DNA from: Patiria pectinifera | Taxonomy: Eukaryota; Echinodermata; Asteroidea; Valvatida; Asterinidae | Direction: 5' to 3' | Length of the DNA stretch: 64,000 bases | Assembly (NCBI GenBank): GCA_029964075.1 | Contig: CM057147.1 | Location: 20,543,513 to 20,607,512 of the forward strand | Part shown: one piece after another, positions 46,451 through 59,000 of the stretch | Numbering within the stretch: the stretch's first letter is position 1 | How the letters are laid out: each line of letters opens with the position of its first letter | The notes under the pieces: generated by a model | The model's input: the letters and a program-made list of their open reading frames with translations, nothing else | The model's database searches: none | Told to the model about the DNA's origin: nothing | Translations under genes and position numbers: made by a program

Positions 46451-46899
46451 ATTTGTTTCTTAAGTCTGTAGATGTGCAAGACTCATGATCATGAATCCCT
46501 AATGTATATGAAGGCAGTACACATGGAGCTACATTGAATTACTAGAGCGCTAACTCCTCATTCTTGCAGGCGGAGATGCTTTGAAGCCGCTCTGGGCACA
46601 GACATTTTGAATTCATGTGCGTGTTTGCAGAACACAATCAAATTAGATGGATTGAATTTTAAAAGTGTACTCTAAATGCAACGCTCAATTGGAACATACA
46701 CAAACAACTTAAGCATGTCATGACAGTTCAATAAGCGTCACAGCAAAAAGCATCTGCAGCGCATACGCGCACGCGTTGCGCTGCTTGCATAGAGCAAAAT
46801 GAAACGCTCATTTGCTGATCGTGCGTTTCGGTTTTGGGCGAATCAGCTTTGATAATGTACCTGTATAGAATACAAATGTATAGAATACAAATGCAGATA

Positions 46900-47555
46900 T
46901 ACAGCGTGTCCCAAAAAAAATGTCCCTCTGATAGACTGCTTAATTAATTCCAGAATCAAGTATTATTCTCAATTTAGTATTCAGATTTAGAAAGCCCATT
47001 TAATTTTGTAACTTTTGTGAAAATTTCATTGGTCTCGCTTCATTGGTTTTGAATACACAGTCTATTATGTAACAGCAGTGCTTTTCAGCCCATTCCAAGT
47101 TTGCAGGTGGAAGGACGTGCAGGGGGACAATACAGGTTTACAAGCTGGACATTGAAGGACAAACCATAAGTGGAACACACCCTGTGAAAGCAAACATGAC
47201 CAGTGGAACTGAACTTTGATTAGTTTTTTATTTAAAAAGTAAATGAACTTGACTTTAGTTACTCAATAACAAAAACATCAACACAGTTGTTGAATTAAAA
47301 GTGAAGCATGGAATAAGGTATGTTATGTCTGTAGTGTGCATTTCTTTTTATCAAACTTGGAATGGGCCAGAATGCACTGCTGTTACATAAAAGCCTGTGT
47401 ATTCAAAACCAATGAAGCGAGACCTTTGAAATTTTCACAGTAACTACAAAATTAAGTGGGCTTTCTAAATATGTAAACTTAATTGAGTATAATACTTGAT
47501 TTTAGTAATTATTCTGTGGTCTATGAGAGGGACATTTTTTTTGGGACACGCTGTA
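46900..47555. mobile_element. Mariner-like MITE, 656 bases, about 210-bp inverted arms
   Basis: The ends TACAGCGTGTCCCAAAAAAA and its complement are flanked by TA. Arms 46900-47105 and 47345-47555 are inverted copies; the 240-base middle is unique. It sits within the tandem array derived from the gene B tail. Confidence 0.88.
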
Positions 47556-48079
47556 TATGCAAAAAAAAACGTACAAAATTTCAAGTTTTTCATAGGTTTG
47601 TGCACAAACATGGATGTGCCCAGCAGGTATCACTTTGTACATGAGTCAGCGCTCAGGTAATTTAATATAGCTGTATGGCAGTACATGACATAGACTGGAA
47701 TGACTTGAAAGGAGACCTAGAGTATATATGGACCTGACTGAGTACTAGACTGGTATCCAGCCTGTAGTGTGTGCAAGTCACATGAATCCCAAATGTACTT
47801 GAGACCATGAGTATGTTTACCTGACTGAGTACTAGTATCAGTCTGTAGAGTGTGCAAGTTTCGTGCATGAATCCAAAATGAACCTGTATTCAGTGCAGGA
47901 GATACTAAACTGGCATCCTGCCATAAAGTGTGGAAGTCTATTTTCTGAATCCCAAAAGTATAAGAACAACTTGAAAGGAGACAAAGTGTAGATGTTGATT
48001 TGATATCCAGCCTGAAGAGTTTGCAAGTGTCATGAGATTTAATTCATCCTTGGCATCATTACCTCATTAATCAAATCAT

Positions 48080-48242
48080 CAGTTAGTCAAATTAGGTTTT
48101 TGCCCTTCACTGACGTATAAACACTGTATGCTCAGTGTGTCACCTTCCGAGTGAAAGTTGGAAAAAATCACTTGGGTGGGACTCGAACCCACAACCTCCT
48201 GCTTTCTAGTGCAGTCGTCTTACCACTCGACCACCGAGCCAG
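48080..48242 (-). mobile_element. tRNA-derived SINE (minus orientation)
   Basis: B-box complement GGGACTCGAACCC lies at 48178-48190 and A-box complement CTTACCACTCGACCACCGAG follows. Same family as 32386-32560. Confidence 0.75.
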
Positions 48243-48299
48243 CAGGATCGGTTGGCTGGTTTGAATCTGATGTACATAGCAGCAGGTACCGAATTAACT

Positions 48300-48433
48300 A
48301 TAAGATGGAATTTTGCGCCGAGGTGATGTAAATCAGATTAGGTTTTGCCCTTCGGGAGGTACAGTGTTTAAACATCGGTGAAGGGCAAAACCTAATTTGA
48401 TTTACATCACCCCAACGCAAAATTTCGTCTTAT
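48300..48433. repeat. Hairpin built from SINE-tail sequence
   Basis: ATAAGATGGAATTTTGCGCC and GGTGATGTAAATCAG on the left are matched by complements on the right. The inner block ATTAGGTTTTGCCCTTC also occurs in the neighbouring SINE tail, so it may be an inverted duplicate. Confidence 0.75.
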
Positions 48434-48708
48434 GAATCATCAATTAATGTTGTATGGTATATTGGATAATTTCATTTCATTGGTCTAGAATGGCCGTGTG
48501 TCCAATCTGTAAATTTACTGTTTACTTCATGTAGATGTACACCACTTTGCATACAAATTACCTCATGTCAAGCATATCCCAGCAAAACAATGCTGGCTGC
48601 TACGCAAAAGGCTAAACTAGCCCCGTTGCCCATGAATGGACCAAAAGTGTTTTCATTAGGAACTCGCCCTGTCAAGATATTATGTTGAGGAAACGAAAAA
48701 TCATAACA

Positions 48709-48922
48709 GAGATGCCAACCATTACTCTTTTGGAGTAATTATTAGGATTTTGAGGCATGTGACTACTCTTGAAAATTCCAGCTGTCCTATACGCCAACAT
48801 TGTGGTTACTCTGAAAAGTGCTGTGGTTACTCTCAAACTTGACTGTTGTCCCATGTATTTACATTAGCAATACTCTTTGCAGGAAGATTCCTATTTTGTA
48901 GTCTGTAAAGTTGGCATCTCTG
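48709..48922. mobile_element. Short TIR element
   Basis: ACAGAGATGCCAAC and its exact complement bound 214 bases. The interior repeats GGTTACTCT-like units. No clear target duplication. Confidence 0.55.
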
Positions 48923-51900
48923 TAATAATAGCAAGATTTTAAAAAGTTCTTTTTTTATGTTTTATAAATCATGATTTGTTATATATTGTTTTTAATGAAA
49001 AGGGACGATTTAAACATTGTTTTCTATAGCTTTGTGAGGTCACTGCAAAGATGAGGTTTTTTTTTTAAGTGATACTGGTGTTGTTTAGGGAGCCACATAT
49101 TGGTATTGTTACAGATGTTTTGTTCAAATTATTATGGCAGGGAAACGTGTATATTTTTACTGGTTCCAGGAAATTACTAATACTGCATCTCAAAAGGGAA
49201 AGTGTTATTGGTGCCAGTGGTCCTGGAGTGCAGAAAAAACATAGCAAAATAAAAGTAGGCCAACTTTACTCACTCTGTTACTGACAAAATTCTCCCAAAT
49301 TTTCATGAGGCAACGACTAAAGGTCCTCAGTATTTCACCGGCAAGTTTAATTAAGTCTCAGTTCAATTTTTAGAGGGGACTATTTCTTCTATATTTTGCA
49401 CCTGAAAGTGAAGTCAAATGATTTCAATTCGAAGCCTAAGACTAGACTGGTACATTTCCATCTGTTTGAAAAAAAGTGGCAGACTATGAAGAGCTGTGTA
49501 GAAATAGAGAACGGTACCTGATGTTTGCTTTGGCGCAGTTGACTTGATGGATGCAGTACCGAAGGGTTGTTGGACTAGTTGTTTCATATGCCAGTCTATA
49601 TTTTCTTGTTTTTGCATGTTTTCAATACCTTAAGTGTTGGGACTCTCATACGCAGTATCGATAGTCCCAAATTCTCGGACTACATAGTCCAAGATATTAC
49701 AAATTTTCGCTAACCACAATTACAGGCTAGCTTCTTTAGTTCAAACATTTGTACAGAAACAATTATAGCTGATGGTTTTGTATTAAAAGACCTAATTAAT
49801 TATGCAGTTGAATCGAACCTGCTTCAGTGAATATATTCCTTTATTGGCCAATGAATGGGAGGTCTCATTCTTTGACCAGTTTAATTAATCATAAACATTA
49901 TGTACAAATATATTTAAAATGTACTGTTTTCCGGTGTGTGTAAACTAGCTGTTGTTATTTTTCTATGAGAGTTTTATACAATCATATAATTATATTTTAT
50001 TACTGATAACATATTACCAAATTATGCATGAGCATTGTGACAATTTTATATGGCTATCATGTTTTTATATCATTTGTGAATATTTTACTTCATCTGAATT
50101 TATTCGTATGATAATTAGTTTAGTGGACAATTGAAACAGCTCATTACAAAGCAATTTTTTTATCCACAATTAACAATGTAATTCCACTTTTCTTGCACTT
50201 ATCACCGGTCTTTTTCGTCTATTTGATATTAAAACAAATCTTGAGTGATTAAGTTTAGATTTTGTTCCTCGTTTCTGTGACGTGTCGACTCCTGGCATAA
50301 GTTTAAGGTGGGCGTTCACCGCGCAAATGTTTAGTCTCATTTCAAGTCCACATCGTTTAATTTAACAAACGGCGCGCAAAGTGTTTAGTCTTATTTCAAG
50401 TCTGGAGTTACCTTCCACATTATTGCGACCAAGTTAATCTTGGCAAATGAACAAGGCTAAAAGTACCCATTTTTGGCACGATTTGTTCACGCAGAGAAAT
50501 GGAGCGCGACGTATTTTGAAATAATAGGCTACACATTAATTGGCCGCAAGGGGGCCCTGTTTCAAGGCCGTGGATCTGGAACGCGACGAGGCATTTTCCA
50601 AAATTAGTGGCGTCCCACCGTTCAACTGACACTATGTAGGGACAAGACGATAACTGATGTACCCGTGCTCTTGAAAAAAAAATGGAATTTTTTTCCAACG
50701 TGATTTCAATTTGTGTGTTTTGTTTTAACGGAAAAAACTCTGAAAATTAGGGGAAAGGGAATTAATTTCTGCGCACTCTGCCCTGCAGAGCCGAATTATT
50801 GTCGGGCGGCCAATAATTCGATTTGTTTCGAGGAAATAATTCAATTAAACGTCTGATTTTCTTTCCGTTCGATGTATGATGTCTCATTCTATAGCAATTG
50901 AGAAAAAAACACCACCAAATCCATTTCTCGAGGTACAGTGAAACTCGAAAATACTGGCACCGGGAATCACGGCGGATCTAGCTCAGTTCGGGAACGGGGG
51001 GGGGGGATGGGGGAGTGGGGGTGAGAGAAGGCGGGGGAGCAGGGATAAGTGAAGGTGTCCCGACTTCGGCACGCCCGGGGGGGGGGGGGGTCTGAGGGCA
51101 TGCCCCCGCCTCTGGGAAATAAATCTTTAAGACTGAAATTCTTTCAATGAAATGATGTTTTCAAGTCCATATTCTGTTTCACAGTGTATTTCAATCTAAA
51201 ACAAATATACGTCAAGTAAAATATCACATAAATCACTCGAAATCGTCTGGTCCTATTCGGAATTATAGAGATTTGAACATGTAGGCGAGGAAAAAAAAGC
51301 CTTTATCCCTCAACAGTGGACCCCGCTTCCCGGCCTATGCAAAATAACGTTTGCGAGTGAAATGGTAACTACATTTTAATTTCAAAATGTGACAGATGGA
51401 ATGTTAAAGAGGCGAAGCCGAGTGAATTCTTTCACCGAATACTACTCTTTCCATGGCAGGAATGTGAAACAGTCATTATTTGTTTTGGAAAAAAACAACA
51501 TCGTCATTTGTTTGGTCAGAACTGGCAAAAGCGTGGCCGTGCAACTTCCCGTAGAGTCTATTTTTGCAGCGCAGCCATCAGGCCGTGCATTGGAACAAAT
51601 ACTCATATAGGGGATATGCACCAATAAGATGACGGGGATTTATTCAGGTGTTGCCAAGTCAGCGGTGCCTTGTACGAACCCAAATACTTTCGCGGTCACA
51701 ATGAATGACTCACACCTTTTATGATTGTGTTCCATGATCAGGGTCAGGTTTATAGGCGTCATTCCTAAACCTTTTGTTATTTTTAGACCCTTTGAACGGC
51801 ACTGGCCTAGTCCTAGTTTAAGTACAAACCTAAAAAAAAAAAGGGCAATTTAGTAGAAATTGTCGAACTTGAAGATCTTTCCTCGGGTTCTTGAAAATTC

Positions 51901-52781
51901 TCCAATTTCAAAAATAGCTTTCCTCAAAAAAACAAACAACTCGACTAGAGCGTCGGTCTTTGGCGCAAATAGTTTTAAAAATATCCGGGCATCATGCGTC
52001 GCAAATCGTCGGTGTCAAAAGCCGCCCCACCCCAACAGGGAAAAGTTACACAAAATCAAGTGTGTATTATTGATACTTAAACAAACAGTGTCCACTGTCC
52101 AGTGATAATAACCAAAGCGAAAGTCTTATTGAACTAGAAACTTTGACAGATCGAGGAACCCGGCCCCACTGAACAATATTACACCTTCGCTTGCGCCCGG
52201 GCGCTCTGAGTTTGGACACTGTTGGGAGCTATATATTTGATGAAGTTGAGTCTCGCATTTGAAATTTATCACTAGCCATGTTTGTTTGCCACTCATTGGC
52301 TTGAGTGCATTTGTATGCCAAGGATGTTTATCACATTGTCATTACTTTTTAACAATGGCCGTTTATCGAAGGTCCCAATGAACTTAACTGTGCTTGATGC
52401 GCAATCCGGCAGCTTCAAGGCCACTGCATGCTATGCTGATCTCTATTCTGCTATTTATAGAGATCAGTGTTCAAGGCCATAAACCATTTACATTGAATAG
52501 CTGGTGGCGAGTCTAATTCTTACCAAACAGACATGTTCCCTGACGCCCTTGCACTTTAACCTATGTAAACGGTATCTCGGTCATCCTACCATTTCTGCTC
52601 AGTAAACAAAAATAAAGCCGCAACTAAATTGGTAGGCTCAGTTCGTGATGATCGACAAAAATGACAAATAGTTCAGACAAAGTCAACGACGCACGCGGTT
52701 TTCAAACTCCATCTTCCAAGTATCAAATCCGTATTTCTTGTTGTAGAAACGAAGCCTTTTACTACCGCACTACTACTCCAC

Positions 52782-52796
52782 ATGTTGGCCCAGTAG
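52782..52796 (+). other. Short uORF upstream of SLC8B1
   Basis: ATG TTG GCC CAG TAG lies 10 bases before the SLC8B1 start and in another frame. If transcribed it could reduce initiation at the main ATG. No transcript evidence is available here. Confidence 0.35.
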
Positions 52797-52806
52797 TGCG
52801 ATCGCT

Positions 52807-53034
52807 ATGCCTGTGGTACCCGTCTCCACCGGGGTTTCCGTCGGTGCGGTGTTGGTTTGTACCGGTGTGCTGTGTTGTTTGTGTTGCCTGCCAGTCAGCT
52901 GTTCCCTTGTTGTTGATAACGGGTCCGCGAAGGCGAACGGCCCGCGGTTGATAAGCTCGGCTCTCGGTGTCAGTGAGTCCCAGGACTATTCAGCAGCCAA
53001 AAACAAACCACACACTCATCTTGGAGTACCAGAG
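52807..53034 (+). CDS. SLC8B1: SLC8B1 exon 1: signal/targeting sequence
   Basis: ATG at 52807 is the first in-frame ATG after a stop at 52744-52746. Residues 8-34 are hydrophobic and cysteine-rich (VGAVLVCTGVLCCLCCLPVS), followed by a polar linker. The end GAG|gtttgt leaves phase 0, matching the exon at 56205. Human NCLX also starts with a signal-like segment and a variable linker before the conserved cysteine region. The placement rests on frame, phase and this resemblance. Confidence 0.75.
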
Positions 53035-56000
53035 GTTTGTAACTAACCAACTGTTTGAATTTTATCCGTAATTATCCTCTGAAACTTGAAACTAGTTCAT
53101 CACTTAATCAGTGTCAGACGGAAACAGGTCAACTCGTACGCGAACCAACTCGTACGCGAGACAACTCGTACGCGGATTGGTCAACTCGTACGCGAGACAA
53201 CTCGTACGCCAGCCAACTCGTACGCAAGACAAGTCGTACGCGGACCAACTCGTATGCGAACCAACTCGTACGCCAGGCAACTCGTACGCGGACCGAAATA
53301 AGCAAATTTAAATTGAACGATGTTTACGATCGCCAAAAGTTTACCCCAAAACACACGCCAAAGTTATCGATTTATCACAGTACACAGTACGATTGTATGA
53401 CTGAATAACTATGATTGTAGCCATATGTATTTTCAACAGTTTAAATTCCATAAATGCAACGATGTCAAGTTCAAAAGTTTCAATGATACAAAAACACATG
53501 ATCCATTTTTTTGCGACCGATGTGTAGTGCAATGCTGCGGCATGCGCTTCCAACCACGCAGCTAGTGTGGAGAATTTGTCAAGACGTACAACGATTTGAT
53601 TTACACATAGCGCGGGGCCACTATAGCAATGTATTGTTGGAAGTCTACAAATGCAGCGGACATTATACGATTTAAATTCTCACTACGTGGCAATATCTTG
53701 TCGTATAGCGTACGGTGTGAGCCAGGATCAGACATCGACAGTGTGCGAGTGGTCCGGGAAAACAAATCATAACTTTTTTGTTATGAGCAAAAAAAGCTGA
53801 TTTAAAACTGAACTAATTGGGACCACTCAGTAACACAAAATCATCCCCTTAACTTAAGAAAAAAAGAGTGTGCCGGACAACTGACCGACCCTAATTCAGG
53901 CGCGGTTCTAGAACAAATATTTTTGGGGGGCTAGCACGGTGGATGCAGAATTTTTTTCAGGGAGGCGTGCTGAAATGTAGACCGGTTATTTTTTCCTGAC
54001 ACTTAGGCCTCCGAAAATCAATAGGGGGGGGGGGCCTAATGCACCCTTGTCACGGCTATTTCTTCTTTAGGGGAGACTGTTCGCATGTACATCACAATCC
54101 TTCTTTTTGCTAATGCAATTTTTTTTTTTACGGAATTTATTTTGGGGGGGCTAGACAAAATTTTGGGGGGGCTACAGCCCCCCCTAGCCCCCCCGTAGAA
54201 CTGCGCCTGCCCTAATTTCCTACACGCCCGAACCAACGGTTTCAGTCTAGTCTATACTCACGCGTACGAGTTGGCTCGCGTACGAGTAGGTCCGCGTACG
54301 AGTTATCACGCGTACGAGCTGGCCCGCATACGAGTTTGTCCGTGTACGAGTTGTCCTGCGTACGAGTTGGTCGCGTACGAGTTGGCTCGCGTACGAGCTG
54401 ACCTGTATTCTGTCAGACTGCCATGTTGTTCGACTCCGAGTAGGAAAGATTTCCATATACGAAGTTCACTCAACACCCTGTGTACAAACCCTATGGATTG
54501 GACTGAAAAATTTTAAAGTGTTTTCTAAGAAAATGCTTGTATTTCCTCACTGCTCAAATTGACTTTGATGACATGAAATTGCTATCTGGGGGCTTGTTAC
54601 TGTTAGTCAATACAATCTTTCCGCAGTCTATTTTCTTGCATTGCATGTTTTCAATACCTTGACTTTTACTTGTTTGAGTAACTAGGACTCTATTTTATGA
54701 AGCCCGGGAAGGGACAGGGTGGAATTTTTTTTTGGAGTTTGCTAATTCGTTCGCACGAATTACTAATTCGTTCGCACGAATTGCTAATTCGTTCGCACGA
54801 ATTACTATTTCGTTCCCACGAATTCCTATTTTGTTCCCACGAATTCCTATTTTGTTCCCACGAATTCCTAATTCGTTCGCACGAATTGCTATTTCGTTCG
54901 CACGAATTACTAATTCGTGCAAACGAAATAGCAATTCGTGGGAACGAATTAGTAATTCGTGCGCACGAATTACTAATTCGTGGGAACGAATTAGGCCTAG
55001 TAATTCGTGCGAACGAATTACTAATTCGTTCCCACGAATTAGTAATTCGTGCGAACGAATTAGTAATTCGTGCGAACGAATTACTGGAGTTTGTTAATTC
55101 GTTCGCACGAATTAGTAATTCGTTCGCACGAATTGCTAATTCGTGTGAACAAATTAGTAATTCGTGCGAACGAATTAGCAAACTCCAAAAAAAAATTCCA
55201 CCCTGTCCCTTCCCGGGCTTCATACTATTTAGTACAAATCGCCTTTTTATTCTCCCCATGGTTGTAACTTTTTGTAAGCCGGCCGGAGGGGGATATTGCG
55301 ATAGCATTTTCCTTCTGTGTGTATATCTTGTACATGCTGTATGCATTTGTTTATGGTGTAAATCATGATTATGGTGAAACCTCAATGTTACAGCTATTTC
55401 AGCTCCGAAAGTTGCTAGAATTTTGGATATTTTGTGGTTGTAAATTTTCTTTTCTTTGATGATTCATTTGTCTTGGTACATGGCAGTAAGCCAATGAGCA
55501 AACCTTTCTCAAAACTGAACAGTGTCTCCCTGAAATGACATCGCACCAACAGCAACCTTAGATGTCTGAAAAAGCATGGACATTTTTAAAAGGTTTGGAA
55601 AAGGAGTGCACGTTTCAATATTATTAACCAAAAAGGGATGTCAAATAGTTTTCATATACATTTAAATTTTAAGAGGAGAAGAACATTTCACAAAACGTGT
55701 TCCTAAGAAAAATTCATCGCATGAACCCTTTAATTATGCACTTTTTTGGTGACGGATGTTTCAACAATCTTTTTAGGCAAAGATATTCAAGTACATTTTT
55801 TGTAATTTAACAGTTTTTCTTAATTCTAATCACATGATATAGGAAGAATAACATTTGTTTGTATTTTGTCATCATAAATCTTTGATGGCAAGATTACCAT
55901 ATGCGAAGTTCACTAATTTTCCTCTGTATTGACTAACAAGCCCCCAGATAGCAATTTCATGTCATCAAAGTCAATTTGAGCAGTGAGAAAATACAAGCAT

Positions 56001-59000
56001 TTTCTTAAAAAACACTTTGCATTTTTCATTCCACTCTCATAGGGTTTGTACACAGAGTGTTGAGTGAACTTCGTGTATGGAAATCTTTCCTCTTTGATAA
56101 ACATCAGTTAATTGGTACTCCAGCATAAACAAATCATGATAAAATTTTAAAAAGTTCAGAATTAAGCAAATACTTATTAAGAATCACTGTTATTTTATTT
56201 GCAGTGCATTGATTACCACAAGATAAAAGTATCACAGCAGTGTTCGTTCATCAGAGCCACCAACGACTGCAAGATTGATGAGGGTTTTGTCAACTACTTG
56301 GAGGTAGCCTACTGTGACTTCTCAGTCAAGCTGCTACCTCTCGCTCTGGTTCTACTGGTAATTCTTAGGCTTTAATTGTTTATATTGCTAAATAATTGAT
56401 AAAACCAATATCCACCTGTACCCTCAGGTGCCAGGTGCAGCGCACTTCTGTATCTGTATCTGTATGGCTACGTTGCAGAAACCTGTTCAGGCATTAGCGC
56501 AACGGAGTACTGAGGTACTCAAGGCACTGGGAGTTATGTCTATTGTTAGATCAGTGAAGTACACGAGAGATATGAGACCCATTATGTGGCACCAGGGTTT
56601 ACAAGGTGCTGCGGCCACTGCCAGAAACACCGGGGCGAACCCCTTCTCTTAGCGACAAGTGTTACTGGGTTCTTTAACGTGCATTACACAGTACGCGGGA
56701 CCTACGGCTTTACGTCCCATCCGAAGGACGAAGCAATAGTGGTAAAGTGCCTTGCTCAAGAGCACAAGCACCATGTTCCCACTGTCAAGATTCGAACCCG
56801 TGTACCACAGCACACGAATCAAACACCGTAACCATTGGACCACAGCGCTTATTCTTAAGTCCTGGTAAAAAAAAATAGTTTATTGTATGGCTTTTTGAAA
56901 CAAGGAAAGAGGCCCCTTGTTCCCCCCAAGATGGCGTATTTTCCAAGATGGCAGATAAATTCTTCCATTTCTCAACTCTTTTGCTTATACTTTTGTGTGC
57001 AAAGGAGCCGTCGCCCTTTCTACCAGATTTTGAACATTCAAAGCTACAATTGTGCTAGAAACAATAAAGAGACAAAGTATAGGCCTATTGAAAATGTATG
57101 ATTTAAAAAAAAAAAGTGAAGGGAAAAAAAAAGGACTTTATTGACTTTTTCAGTGAATAAATACAATGTAATACAGCTAGAATTCTGTGCCCACAGTTTG
57201 TTTTATAGCTGTTCAATTGTTTCCTCTGTAGTTTATCTGGCTGATTTTCCTGTTTGTTGCCCTGGGAGTCACTGCAGAAGATTTGTAAGTATTAATGTAA
57301 TACTCAAAGTGTGTTTAGGACACATCCCTTTTTTACTTGTTCCGTTCAATAATGACTTTTACAAATGACTGTCAAATTTTCCAAAATGTTTTGCAGCCCC
57401 AAGCAGTCTTTTTTTAATAAGGGAATAACAGTGTGAGGAGCCGGTCTTCACTGCGTGATAGTGACCGGGTTTGGGGGTGACCGCTGTTAATGGACCGAGA
57501 CGAAGTCGAGGTCAATTAAAAGCGGTCACCCCCAACCCGGTCATTATCACGCAGTTATTCCCATTAATAAATACCTTTTTAATGAAATAAACAGTTAAAA
57601 TGCTCCAATTTTGTGACTTTTCTTTCGGCGATATTTCCATACTTTTTGTGTTCATATTCATGGTATATTTTAGCTTATGCATGGTACCCTGTCTCTTCAA
57701 TATGCGTTGTTATATACCACCATAGCAGGGCCCAGGCTGCGCTGGACCAACAACGTCTTCATCATTGCATTTAATATACGAAGTCCAGGCTGTGACCTGC
57801 TGCTGCTGTAGTGAAACAAATTACAACTATTTTGTCATATTTTTACCTGATGGAGGAAGCTGAAATTTTGTTTACATATTCCTTGTGTCCAGAATTACAA
57901 AGATGCTTGGTTTAGGAAAGGTAAATATGTCGGTGGGCGAAGTATTTAAAGAAAATAAATGGCAGATCTACGCTTTTGTCGTAAACATCCTCAGTATACT
58001 GCTGTACGATGTCGTAGGAAAACTTCCTTACGCGCGCGCACCCATAGCAACTGTGTTGCGTACGCGCGCGTCAGTCTCACACAAAGGTGGTTGAGTGCAT
58101 AGTGCAGTGCTGTATTGTTAAAAGCTGCTGTAGGACTGTTGTAAATTTGGCCAATCATTGGTTTGCATGGGGCCGGATCAATGCTGGTTCAGGGGCCATT
58201 TGTTCGCTTGTTCTTTGAAGCCGGTCTTTATATCACCGTTAATACACCCCCACGTGATCTGAGTCTCGGCCAATCAGAAGCCATCAACTCTCCAAGGTAT
58301 TTATTAATTTAGATTAACTCTACGTTTTTTCTAATTTTGATTAGTAATCCTACTTCGGAAGAAAATACGACTTTCTTACCTGTTTCAGCACTCTTACATG
58401 AGTCTTTGAGACATGCAAGTCACAGGTGCTGTCATCATTTTACCCCATAGTTTTCCTCATTAAAAAACCCTGACCTCTTTCTACAAAATTAAGCCTGATG
58501 ATATTCAATATGGTATTTTAGCGAACTAAAAAATATAAAGTTACTTTTCCTGCTGGTAACTATTTTGGTAAGTTCCAAAAGATAAAAGTGTCTGATATGG
58601 AAGGGGTCCTAAACTACACGCTTACCTCACTTACATATTTATGTGTGGAGCTGCATAGTACAAAATTTGATAAAGCAACAAGAAATTTTATAAGCTAAGC
58701 CTATCTTTTAATGGGAATTTGATAGGTACATTGCAGTAAATGTACCTGCGGTTCAAAAAGGGTTCAAACAGGGTTCAAACAGCAGCCGTTAGAATGATTA
58801 TTGTTGAACTTGAATCATTCTGCTCAAAACATACATTTACTCCCTGAATTCCTAAAAAGGCATTTGAACTTTTGGCCAAGATTAGCTTGACTCACAACCG
58901 CAGTAGTCACATGACGGGGCTGGCCTTGCACATGATCACCGATCACTCAAACACCACTTGAACCAGACGATAAACCGTTCTTGTCCCACGATTCCAATCT

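Larger units (their letters stand above)
46277..48035. repeat. Degenerate tandem copies of the gene B tail end
   Basis: Segments like the coding end (GAAGACCAAGAGTATATGGA, then TGACTGAG, a TAG, then CAGCCTGTA and GTGTGCAAG) recur at about 46277, 46415, 47700 and 47805, with weaker copies to about 48035. The period is about 100-138 bases. A mariner-like palindrome at 46900-47555 sits inside the array. Confidence 0.7.
48036..52806. other. Intergenic region between genes B and SLC8B1
   Basis: Besides the SINE (48080-48242), hairpin (48300-48433), small element (48709-48922) and G-rich tracts near 50995-51090, no gene was recognised. The SLC8B1 promoter should lie just before 52807; no clear box is seen. 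Confidence 0.55.
53109..54420. mobile_element. Fold-back element with 16-bp CTCGTACGC arrays at both ends
   Basis: The outer ends CAGTGTCAGACGGAAACAGG and (complement) CAGTCTGACAGAATACAGG are similar. Inside the left end is an array of ten 16-bp units AACTCGTACGCGARNC (53131-53294). Inside the right end is an inverted array of nine units (54259-54403). No transposase frame and no exact target duplication were seen. Confidence 0.85.
53035..56204. other. SLC8B1 intron 1, packed with fold-back elements
   Basis: It contains a fold-back element (53109-54420) with a nested hAT-like MITE (53897-54209), then an inverted-repeat element (54443-56090) with a second fold-back inside (54698-55222). Almost the whole intron is transposon-derived. 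Confidence 0.8.

Noticed and set aside
51370-51610. 73-codon plus-strand frame upstream of SLC8B1
   Set aside because: No domain, no clear splice context, and a similar open frame on the other strand.
53055-53408. Arginine/threonine-rich repeat frame
   Set aside because: It results from the 16-bp array; three overlapping frames are open in the same place.
53131-54403. CRISPR-like arrays
   Set aside because: Units are 16 bp with 5-base variable parts and the two arrays are inverted copies; this is an animal genome.
54690-55385. Long open frames on both strands (up to 231 codons) rich in LIRSHEL- and NSFARIT-type repeats
   Set aside because: They are by-products of the 21-bp palindromic units in a fold-back element. 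Open frames occur on both strands at once, without any domain or splice logic.
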